Positions 32,343 to 39,523 of a DNA stretch of 49,132 bases are shown here, piece by piece. The translations under genes and the position numbers were made by a program. How positions within the stretch are numbered: the stretch's first letter is position 1; each line of letters opens with the position of its first letter. A model generated the notes under the pieces. That model had not been told where the DNA came from, did not search any database, and worked only from the letters and a program-made list of their open reading frames with translations. The stretch covers positions 1 through 49,132 of the forward strand of contig CALVHG010000014.1 of NCBI GenBank assembly GCA_944327285.1, written 5' to 3'. Source of the stretch: an uncultured Desulfovibrio sp. (GTDB lineage: Bacteria > Desulfobacterota > Desulfovibrionia > Desulfovibrionales > Desulfovibrionaceae).

Positions 32343-33908
32343 TCAGCGCGGAGCCGGAGGGGCGGGCAGCTTCCCGCCGACGGGCACGGGGCTGACGGGG
32401 GTCGGCTTCATGGCTTTGATGAAAATAAGCAGTGCCAGCGTGCCCAAAGCTATGGCGCAGCACAGCCCGAAAACGTCGTTGATGGCCAGCACCGTTGCCT
32501 GCGTTGTCGCGGCGGCGTTCAGCTCTTCCAGCGAACCGCCTGTTTCCAGAAAATGCCGCACGGCGGGCGTATTCCCCGTGAGGCGGCTGCTCAGCGACGT
32601 GAGATGCATATCCTCGCGCTGCCGCATGAGGAGCAGGAGCGCCGCGCCGCCCGCCGCGGGGGTCGAGATGCGCAGAAACTGTATGTAGGCCAGCAGCCCC
32701 GGAGCGGTCTGCATGGTGAAGCTGGCAATGCAGAATGCCATCAGGGAGAGAAAGACCAGCGGATGCCCGCAGGCAAAGAGAATGCCCATAGGAAAGAAGT
32801 CGGCTGCCACCCAGTCGGCGGTGATGCGCGTGCCCTGATAGCAGGCCAGCGCCATGAGGATAATGCCCGCGGCGCAGGTCAGGCGGGTGTCCACCTTCAG
32901 CACCAGATAGACGCAGAAGGGCGTCAGCAGAACCTGCAGAAGAGCGATGACAAGAAGGGCGTTGCCGCTCTGAATAGGTTTGAGCTCCTGCACGGTGCTG
33001 AGAAAGTGGGTGATCAGCAGGGAGTTTGCCGTCATAATGAAAATATAGATGGCCACCATGCCCACAGACATGACGATATTAAAGTTTGCAAACAGTCTGG
33101 GAGAGGCCCAGGGCTTGCGGACGGCGTATTCGTTGACAAAAAACAGCAGAAAGAACAGACCGCTGCCGCACAGGCAGACAACAATCAGGCGCGAATCAAA
33201 CCAGCCGAAACGCTCCCCCAGATCCATGCCCGCAAAGAACAGCATGCATCCCAGACAGAAAAAGACCATCCCCGACGCATCAAGATGCCGCAGCATTTCC
33301 GGTTTGGGGGTATCGCCGGGAAGAAATTTGTAAATAAGTATAAAGTAAATTGTCATGACGAGCGTGGACTGCCAGTAAATCCACTGCCATCCGATATGTT
33401 CGACATAAAATCCTCCCAGCGATACGCCTGTGTTGATGCCGAGAGATACCCTGAACGTAAAAAAAGCCAGCGTGACAATCCACCATTTTGGCGGAATATA
33501 TTTCATCATTATTTGTATTGTTGACGTAACAAAGCATCCAAGAATAAGTCCTGAAATAAAATGCGCTATGATAAGATTTTCAAATCCATGTATAAATGGA
33601 ATAAAGAATGTTATGACGATGAATCCTGCGGAAAGAGGCAGTAAAAAGATGCGTATTCCCAATGCTGACATGAAAAAAGGCATTGTTGTGGCAAGAAGCA
33701 ACTGCGGAATGGATGTAAGCGTATTCAGAATTGCGCCTTCTTCTGAAGAAAGACCCCATATGCCACAAAGATCAGAAAGGGAAGATGACAGGAGACGGCC
33801 GTGAAATGTCGTCATGGCTGCGGCAAGTGAAATGGCAATAAGGATGCCGGCCTGCTGTCCTGTCAGTTCAGGAAGAATATTTTTCTGTGCGGCAGTTTCC
33901 TGTATCAT
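32343..33908 (-). CDS. emrB: EmrB-type MFS (DHA2) drug efflux transporter
   Basis: This roughly 521-residue inner-membrane transporter has about 14 hydrophobic segments, as in DHA2-family pumps (ILIAISLAAAMTTFHGRLLS first; GTLALLIFIKAM last). It would export hydrophobic or amphipathic compounds by proton antiport with the membrane fusion protein encoded next. The start is uncertain: ATG 33908 (MIQETAAQ) is given; an in-frame ATG at 33968 would add 20 residues with no clear ribosome site. The first 500 coding bases are AT-richer than the rest. Confidence 0.88.
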   Translation of the reverse strand: MIQETAAQKNILPELTGQQAGILIAISLAAAMTTFHGRLLSSSLSDLCGIWGLSSEEGAILNTLTSIPQLLLATTMPFFMSALGIRIFLLPLSAGFIVITFFIPFIHGFENLIIAHFISGLILGCFVTSTIQIMMKYIPPKWWIVTLAFFTFRVSLGINTGVSLGGFYVEHIGWQWIYWQSTLVMTIYFILIYKFLPGDTPKPEMLRHLDASGMVFFCLGCMLFFAGMDLGERFGWFDSRLIVVCLCGSGLFFLLFFVNEYAVRKPWASPRLFANFNIVMSVGMVAIYIFIMTANSLLITHFLSTVQELKPIQSGNALLVIALLQVLLTPFCVYLVLKVDTRLTCAAGIILMALACYQGTRITADWVAADFFPMGILFACGHPLVFLSLMAFCIASFTMQTAPGLLAYIQFLRISTPAAGGAALLLLMRQREDMHLTSLSSRLTGNTPAVRHFLETGGSLEELNAAATTQATVLAINDVFGLCCAIALGTLALLIFIKAMKPTPVSPVPVGGKLPAPPAPR

Positions 33909-34016
33909 GCGTACATACCCGTTTCTGCGTGCAAAACAGTTCTGTCTCCGATGATACATCGGAAACATGCGCGACAGAAAATGTCAAGAATATTTTTTCC
34001 AGGGGCGCTGGCATGT

Positions 34017-34166
34017 TAGAGCGTTTCACCTTTGAAAAAGGTTAAACGCGAGGCGGCGGCACAGCGCCGCCCGGCCCGATGCGAGCGGAAAAAACCGCGT
34101 TTTTTTCCCGCGAAACGACAGGCCGTATGGTTTGGAACGCGCGGCGTTTCAAACTGAAAATGCTCT
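34017..34166 (+). repeat. Family A repeat, complete copy
   Basis: It runs from TAGAGCGTTTCACC to CAAACTGAAAATGCTCT. All four hairpins are intact, with slightly lengthened A/T loops. It lies in the divergent gap between the efflux operon and the lipoprotein gene. Confidence 0.88.
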
Positions 34167-34191
34167 GGAGGAAAAGGCCGATAGGGTCTTT

Positions 34192-34220
34192 TTGCTTTTC
34201 CGGCCTTTGCGTGCTAGAAT
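34192..34220 (+). promoter_or_regulatory. Candidate sigma-70 promoter of the lipoprotein/AraC genes
   Basis: TTGCTT (34192-34197) and TAGAAT (34215-34220) are 17 bases apart, with an extended -10 TGC just before. An AAAGGCCG/CGGCCTTT hairpin (34173-34208) overlaps the -35. Confidence 0.45.
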
Positions 34221-34403
34221 CTGGGTTCATTTTCGGACGGCGGCTCTCGAAAGAAAACCCGTCATAACAGACTGAAAAATAAAATATTCTTGCAGGGAGC
34301 CCCTGGCGGGAACCGCCGCAGGGCCCTGCGGGAAAGACGCGCCGCAGGGAGAAGGGAATGCTTCACTCCTGCCGGCGCGAACAAATCGGAAAGAGGAATC
34401 CCG

Positions 34404-35141
34404 ATGAAAACGGCATTGCTGCTTGTCATGGCTTTTTTTGTTGCCGCCCTGTGTCTGGCGGGCTGTTCCTCCCAGCCGCTTCAGGGAATGACGACGGAAC
34501 CGGAAACAGGGCTTTCCGTCGTAGTTTCCAGAGCCCGGCCGGCAGTCATGTTTGCGCCGGCGGAAGATATGCGTTTCATTTCCGCAGGCTGGCGCAGTCT
34601 GCGGCCCGCAACGCGCACGTCGCAGGAAGGGGACGCGCGGATCTGGTTTGCCCTGTACGGCAAGGGAGAGGGCACGCTGGTCACCGCGCTGGCGGAAGCC
34701 TCGGACCCCTGGCTGTGGGAAGCGGCGCACCATGCCGCCTTTCCGCCCCTGCGGGAACTTCAGTACGAGCAGAACGGCGAAATGCTGTACGAGAGCCTGC
34801 TGCGCCTGACGGCGGATCAGGATCCGTTCTGCGCGGAAGGCGGCGCCTGTCTGGTGTATCGCGCGAAATATCTTTTGAATTTCCAAAAGATGCAGGTCAT
34901 TGTCGAATATCATGAACCGCTGAAGGCATCCCAGGCGCGCGACATCGCCTTTCAGGAGGCCGCGCTGAACGCCTTTCAGGAACGGGGGCGGGCGGCCTGC
35001 GCCGTGCGGTTCCCGGACAAGGCGGCCATGAAGCGCGCGACGCAGGACTTCCAGCCGCTTTCTCAGGCGGACGAGCGCTTTTCCCGCACGGCCCTTTCCC
35101 GCTGGGTCGGGGAATTGCAGCGCACGGGCGGACGCCTGTAA
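34404..35141 (+). CDS. Predicted lipoprotein
   Basis: The 245-residue protein starts MKTALLLVMAFFVAALCLAGCSS, a signal peptide with lipobox LAGC (Cys20). I do not recognise the mature domain. It is about 225 residues, mixed alpha/beta, with ARIWFALYGKGEGTLVTALA and a C-terminal helical part. GAGGA precedes the ATG; an in-frame ATG at 34290 is rejected. Its stop overlaps the AraC gene start by one base (TAATG), so the two are coupled. It is divergent from the EmrAB-type pump, with which it could share function; that is speculation. Confidence 0.82.
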   Translation: MKTALLLVMAFFVAALCLAGCSSQPLQGMTTEPETGLSVVVSRARPAVMFAPAEDMRFISAGWRSLRPATRTSQEGDARIWFALYGKGEGTLVTALAEASDPWLWEAAHHAAFPPLRELQYEQNGEMLYESLLRLTADQDPFCAEGGACLVYRAKYLLNFQKMQVIVEYHEPLKASQARDIAFQEAALNAFQERGRAACAVRFPDKAAMKRATQDFQPLSQADERFSRTALSRWVGELQRTGGRL

Positions 35142-36058
35142 TGGCCTGTATCCCGGAACCGGGATTGTACGGCGCGGATCTGCGGGTCTGCGACAGCGCC
35201 CGTCTGATTGCCCTGATGCTGCGTCTGCTGCCGCAAGCGGGGCAATTTGCCGCCCCTGTCGGGGGGCTGACGCTGTTTCGTTATGATGCGCCGCAGGAGG
35301 TCGTCTGTTTTACGGAGCCTTCCGTGGGGCTGGTCGTGCAGGGCTGCAAGGAATCGCTGCTCGGCGCGGAGCTGCTGCGCTACGGCGTGGGCGACGCCAT
35401 TGTCATCGGCGTGCCCATGCCCGCCGCCAGCCGCATTATTGCGGCTTCGCCGGAAGAGCCGCTTTTGATCGTCTCTGTCGCTATCGACAGGAATCTGGTG
35501 CGGGAGCTGGCCGCCAGAACGCCGGAGCATCCCTGTCCTGTCCGTCATCGCCATCTAGGGGCCTCTGTGGCTCCGGCAACGCAGGATATGCTGGATGCTT
35601 TTTTTCGTCTGACCATTCTGCTGGATCAACCGCAGCGCGCTCCCTTGATGGCCCCTTTGCTCTTGCGCGAGCTGATTTTTCATGTGCTTGCCGGGCCGCA
35701 GGGCGCGGATTTGCGGGCTATTTATGCCGAGGATTCCTGCGGCAACAAGGTTGCGCAGGCCATAGTCTGGTTGCAGGAACATTACAAAAACCCCTTGAAT
35801 GTGCCGGTGCTGGCGCGGCAGGTGGGCATGGCCGCTTCCTCCTTTCATCGCCATTTCAAGCAGGTGACATCCCTCAGCCCCTTGCAGTTTCAGAAGCGCC
35901 TGCGGCTGCATGAGGCGCGGCGGCTCATGCGCGGAGAACAGCTGGACGCCGGTTCCGCCGGACGGGCTGTCGGCTATGAAAGCCCGTCGCAGTTCAGCCG
36001 CGAGTACAAGCGTCTTTTCGGGCAGCCTCCGGGACGGCACGGCAGAAATCCTGCGTAA
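35141..36058 (+). CDS. AraC-family transcriptional regulator (first of a tandem pair)
   Basis: This 305-residue protein has an N-terminal AraC_N ligand/regulatory domain (EPSVGLVVQGCKESLLG, RYGVGDAIVIGVPMP) and a C-terminal double helix-turn-helix (VPVLARQVGMAASSFHRHFK, AGRAVGYESPSQFSREYKRL). It is similar throughout to the next gene, so the pair arose by duplication. It starts within the lipoprotein stop codon. Likely targets are the lipoprotein itself or the divergent efflux operon. Confidence 0.92.
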   Translation: MACIPEPGLYGADLRVCDSARLIALMLRLLPQAGQFAAPVGGLTLFRYDAPQEVVCFTEPSVGLVVQGCKESLLGAELLRYGVGDAIVIGVPMPAASRIIAASPEEPLLIVSVAIDRNLVRELAARTPEHPCPVRHRHLGASVAPATQDMLDAFFRLTILLDQPQRAPLMAPLLLRELIFHVLAGPQGADLRAIYAEDSCGNKVAQAIVWLQEHYKNPLNVPVLARQVGMAASSFHRHFKQVTSLSPLQFQKRLRLHEARRLMRGEQLDAGSAGRAVGYESPSQFSREYKRLFGQPPGRHGRNPA

Positions 36059-36131
36059 TGTCCCGCCTGCCGCCGTATCTGCCGGCGGGCAGCGGAAAAG
36101 CCGTGGTGAAGAAGACAGGAAATCCCAAAAC

Positions 36132-37037
36132 GTGATACGAAGTGACGATCCCCGTGCCTGCTTTTATGCGCGTCTGAAAGACATTCTGCTGCGCCATATG
36201 GCGGAAGCGGGCAGCCTGTCTGCGCCCGTGCCGGGTCTGCGCCTGCACAGGCGGGATGTGCCCGGCATACCGGAGCACTGTTTTTCCCGCCCTGCGCTGA
36301 CCCTGATTGTACAGGGAGCCAAACGGACGCTTATCGGACGGGAAGACTACCGCTATGGCGCGGGGCAGTGTCTTGTGGCGGGCATTGCCATGCCCAATAT
36401 GAGCTACTGCACGGAGGCTTCGGCGGATCAGCCCTGTCTGGGGCTTTCGCTGGAGCTGGATAGCGCTCTGATTGAGCGTCTCGCGGCGGGCCTTCCGGTG
36501 GGACGACAGGATACGCCGCAGAAATGCAGCGGCGTCTGGGAGACGGACGGGGATTTGCTGGATACGCTGTGCCGTCTGGCTGCGTTGCTGGATGCGCCGG
36601 AGCGCATGGCGGGGCTTGCTCCCATTCTGACGCAGCAGGCGCACCTGCTGCTCCTGCTGGGGCCGCAGGGCGGGCTGCTGCGCACGCTCGGCACACGGGG
36701 GAGCGGCAACCATCAGATTCAGCGCAGCATCAATCTGCTGATTGAGCGCATGGCGCAGCCGCTTGACGTTGAAGAGCTGGCGCGCCATGCCCATATGGCG
36801 GCGTCCACCTTCCGGCGTCGCTTCAGAAGCGTGACGGGCATGAGCCCGACGCTCTACCACAAGCATTTGCAGCTGTACGAAGCCCAGCGGCTGATTCTGG
36901 AAGAACAGGCAGACGTGGCCGAGGCGGCTCACAGGGTCGGCTACGAAAGCCTGAGTCAGTTTAACAGGGATTATCGCCGGATACTGGGGAGTTCTCCGGC
37001 GCGGCATGCTCGTCTGCTGCGCGGAGAGGACGGGTAG
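36132..37037 (+). CDS. AraC-family transcriptional regulator (second of a tandem pair)
   Basis: The layout is the same as in the upstream protein: SRPALTLIVQGAKRTLIG with RYGAGQCLVAGIAMP, then VEELARHAHMAASTFRRRFR and AAHRVGYESLSQFNRDYRRI. A GTG start at 36132 gives 301 residues, matching its neighbour; AGGA lies 11 bases upstream. Longer in-frame starts overlap the first regulator and are rejected. Its position 73 bases after the first regulator suggests one transcript. Confidence 0.88.
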   Translation: MIRSDDPRACFYARLKDILLRHMAEAGSLSAPVPGLRLHRRDVPGIPEHCFSRPALTLIVQGAKRTLIGREDYRYGAGQCLVAGIAMPNMSYCTEASADQPCLGLSLELDSALIERLAAGLPVGRQDTPQKCSGVWETDGDLLDTLCRLAALLDAPERMAGLAPILTQQAHLLLLLGPQGGLLRTLGTRGSGNHQIQRSINLLIERMAQPLDVEELARHAHMAASTFRRRFRSVTGMSPTLYHKHLQLYEAQRLILEEQADVAEAAHRVGYESLSQFNRDYRRILGSSPARHARLLRGEDG

Positions 37038-37112
37038 GCGGGAGTTAAAATAAATAGCGCATATCGACTGCATGCTCACTGGAGATTGTTTGTCTCCTGT
37101 TCCCGCATTCTT

Positions 37113-37261
37113 TAGAGCATTTTTAGTTTGAAATGCTTCGCATTTCAAACCATACGGCCTGTCGTTTCGCGGAAAAAGCGCGGTTTTTCCTATCACTTTT
37201 GGCCGGGCGGCGCTGTGCCGCCGCCTTCGCGTTTCACCTTTTTCAAAGTTGAAAAGCTCTA
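37113..37261 (-). repeat. Family A repeat, complete copy, reverse orientation
   Basis: It runs from TAGAGCATTTTTAGTTTG to GTTGAAAAGCTCTA. All four hairpins are intact. It directly adjoins family B copy 3. Confidence 0.9.
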
Positions 37262-37265
37262 GAAA

Positions 37266-37348
37266 AAGCGCGCTGGGGAAGGGATGGGGGGCCTGGGGGG
37301 AAGGGAAACCCCTCTCGCGCTAGCAGAGGGGTTTCCCTTCCCCCCAGC
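37266..37348. repeat. Family B palindromic repeat, copy 3
   Basis: Almost identical to bases 1-80, including the GCGCTAGC loop. The stem of about 21 bp sits 20 bases beyond the comF stop (reverse strand) and may end that operon. Confidence 0.88.
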
Positions 37349-37368
37349 AAGCTGCGGATAGTCTTTTC

Positions 37369-38133
37369 CTAACGCCCTGCGGGATGCAGAGGCGTGCGGG
37401 CCAGCGTGACAAGATCAATGCGCCGTGCTCCGGCGGCGCGTAAGGCCTGCGCTGCCGCGCGGGCTGTGCTGCCGGTGGTGAAAATATCGTCCAGCAACCA
37501 GAGGCGCAGCCCGGCCGCGTCGGGAGAGGCGATAAAGGAGCCGTGGAGATTGCGTCGGCGTTCTTCGGCGCGCAGACGGGATTGCGGCGTGTCGCAGGAC
37601 GGGCGAAGCAGCAGTTCCGGGCGCACTGGCAATTCCAGAAGATGCCCCGTGGCCAGCGCCAGTTCCTGCACCTGATTGTAGCCGCGCTGACGCAGTCGCG
37701 GCAGCGGAAGCGGCATGGGAACCAGAGCATCGGGCAACGGCAGGCAGAGAAGGCTGTCCAGCAGCAGCGGGGCCAGGGCGTCGGCAAGAAGAAAGCGGCC
37801 GTGGAATTTGAGTTCCAGCAGCATGTCCCGCAAGACGCCTTCATAGCGGCCGTAGCAGGCCATGCCCCGCCACGGCGGCGGATCGCGGAGGCAGTCGCCG
37901 CACAGCGCGGGAGCCACGGGAGCGCTGTCGGGGAAGGGAAAGGCGCAACGGCGGCAGCGCGGCCCTTTCATGGGCGGCAGTTGCGCGAGGCAGGCGGCGC
38001 AGAGCAGGCCGTCCGCCGTGCCGTCATTCCGGCCGGGAGCAAAGGCCGCGCCGCAGCGCAGACAGCGGCGGTCGCCGAAACCGAGCAGGTCGGCCACGCG
38101 CCGCAGGCGACGGACAAGACGGCGCGGCAGCAT
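37369..38133 (-). CDS. comF: ComF family phosphoribosyltransferase-like protein
   Basis: This 254-residue protein has N-terminal zinc-ribbon cysteines (RCLRCG, LCAACL, RCRRCAFPF, LCGDCL) and a C-terminal type I phosphoribosyltransferase fold with QRGYNQVQELA and the PRPP loop LLDDIFTTGSTA. In naturally competent bacteria ComF helps DNA uptake; in other species its role is unclear. The start at 38133 uses a TGATG overlap with the flavin reductase stop. Three longer in-frame starts exist but would overlap that gene further. Confidence 0.9.
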   Translation of the reverse strand: MLPRRLVRRLRRVADLLGFGDRRCLRCGAAFAPGRNDGTADGLLCAACLAQLPPMKGPRCRRCAFPFPDSAPVAPALCGDCLRDPPPWRGMACYGRYEGVLRDMLLELKFHGRFLLADALAPLLLDSLLCLPLPDALVPMPLPLPRLRQRGYNQVQELALATGHLLELPVRPELLLRPSCDTPQSRLRAEERRRNLHGSFIASPDAAGLRLWLLDDIFTTGSTARAAAQALRAAGARRIDLVTLARTPLHPAGR

Positions 38134-38732
38134 CAGGGCGTTGCTCTGTCGGCGTCCTCTGTCAGTCGCTGCGCCCATTGTCGCCCCCATTGTCGCACGC
38201 TTTCGGCACGGGAACAGCCGTTCTCCTCTTTCTGCCAGTCTCCGGGTTCTTCCATACCGCGCCAGCAGCGGGTTTCCGCCAGCTCTCGCCCCAGAAGGGG
38301 GAAAAAGTAGCGCAGCCCCAGCGTTGCGCCGGTAAACAGCTGTTCCCCTCTGGGACGACCCGCCACCAGTCCGGCCACGGCCGGACGCGCGGGCCCGGAA
38401 GGCGGATCGTTCCAGAATCGCTGGGCGCGGTCCACGCAGCTCTTGGCGTGCGCCGGAAGACCGTAGAAATAGACGGGCGCGGCCCAGAACACGAGCTTCG
38501 CCGCCATAATCTCGGTAAAAAGCGCCTCCGCGTCATCGCCGGACAGGGGGCACGCATGCGGCGGCCTTGCGCACTGCCCGCATCCGAGACAAGGACGAAT
38601 GCGAAGCGCGCGCAAGGCCAGAAAGCGGCAGCGAAGACCGCCTTCTTCGACGCCCTCGGCAAAGAGTTGCGCCATGAGGTCCGACGTCCCGTTGCGCCGG
38701 GGACTTGCCGCGATTATCAGAGCCTGAGGCAC
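38133..38732 (-). CDS. Flavodoxin-like NAD(P)H-dependent FMN reductase
   Basis: This 199-residue protein starts MPQALIIAASPRRNGTSDLM, the FMN-phosphate binding loop of the NADPH-dependent FMN reductase/iron-sulfur flavoprotein family. CLGCGQCARPPHACPLSGDD could bind an Fe-S cluster, as in ISF proteins. A WAAPVYFYGLPAHAKSCVDR block is typical. It would transfer electrons between pyridine nucleotide or ferredoxin and an unknown acceptor. Two bases separate it from the MBL gene and it overlaps comF. Confidence 0.88.
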   Translation of the reverse strand: MPQALIIAASPRRNGTSDLMAQLFAEGVEEGGLRCRFLALRALRIRPCLGCGQCARPPHACPLSGDDAEALFTEIMAAKLVFWAAPVYFYGLPAHAKSCVDRAQRFWNDPPSGPARPAVAGLVAGRPRGEQLFTGATLGLRYFFPLLGRELAETRCWRGMEEPGDWQKEENGCSRAESVRQWGRQWAQRLTEDADRATP

Positions 38733-38734
38733 GG

Positions 38735-39361
38735 CTATTCGGCAAAGTCGCCGCAGAAAGGATTATTTTTTCGCTCGTCGCCAATGGTCGTGACTGGTCC
38801 GTGTCCGGGATAGACGACGGTTTCCGGGGGCAGAGCGAAGAGGCGTTCCCGGATGGAGTGCAGCAGCTGCGGGTGATCGCCGCCGGGGAAGTCGGTGCGC
38901 CCGATGGAGCGGTGGAACAGGGCGTCGCCGCTGAAGACGGCGTGTTCCGCGGGGAAATAGATGGAGATGCCGCCCGGCGTATGTCCGGGAGTATCCAGAA
39001 TGGCGCAGCGCATGCCGCCCAGCGTATGATCGCCGCGGGCAATGTCCTTGCCCTCATAGGCCGGGACAGGCGGAAAACCCCAGATGCCGCCCTTGCCGGA
39101 TTCCGTATCCAGCAGGCAGCGATCCTGCGCCGGCATGTGGACGGCGGCTCCGGTGGCTTCGGCCAGCGCGGCCACGCCATACACATGGTCAAAATGCAGG
39201 TGCGTCAAAATAATATCGGTAATGCGCAGCCCCTTTCCGGCGGCAAAGTCCAGCATGGGGGCCGGATCGCCGCCCACGTCCACGGCAACGGCCATGCCGT
39301 TGGCATGCACAAGATAGCTGTTGGTTTGCAGCGGACCGAGGGGAAAGGTTTCTATGGCCAT
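38735..39361 (-). CDS. Metallo-beta-lactamase-fold hydrolase (glyoxalase II-like)
   Basis: This 208-residue protein has THLHFDH (His54, His56, Asp58, His59), DTPGHTPGGI, FSGDALF and YPGHGPVT, the full set of dinuclear metal ligands of the glyoxalase II-type subfamily. It probably hydrolyses a thioester or a related bond; the substrate is unknown. It is the first gene of the three-gene reverse unit with the flavin reductase and comF, divergent from the TPR protein gene. Confidence 0.92.
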   Translation of the reverse strand: MAIETFPLGPLQTNSYLVHANGMAVAVDVGGDPAPMLDFAAGKGLRITDIILTHLHFDHVYGVAALAEATGAAVHMPAQDRCLLDTESGKGGIWGFPPVPAYEGKDIARGDHTLGGMRCAILDTPGHTPGGISIYFPAEHAVFSGDALFHRSIGRTDFPGGDHPQLLHSIRERLFALPPETVVYPGHGPVTTIGDERKNNPFCGDFAE

Positions 39362-39523
39362 GAGGGCTCCTTTGTGTCGCGGTTGCGATGCCGCCGGCAG
39401 GAGGAGACTCCTGTCGGGCGGCGTCGTGATTTCCTGTTGTGGTAGCGCAGAGCGCCCTGCGCGGCAAGTCCGTTTCTGGAAAAAATCTAGACAATTCGCG
39501 ACCTCGGAACTACACTTGCAGAC

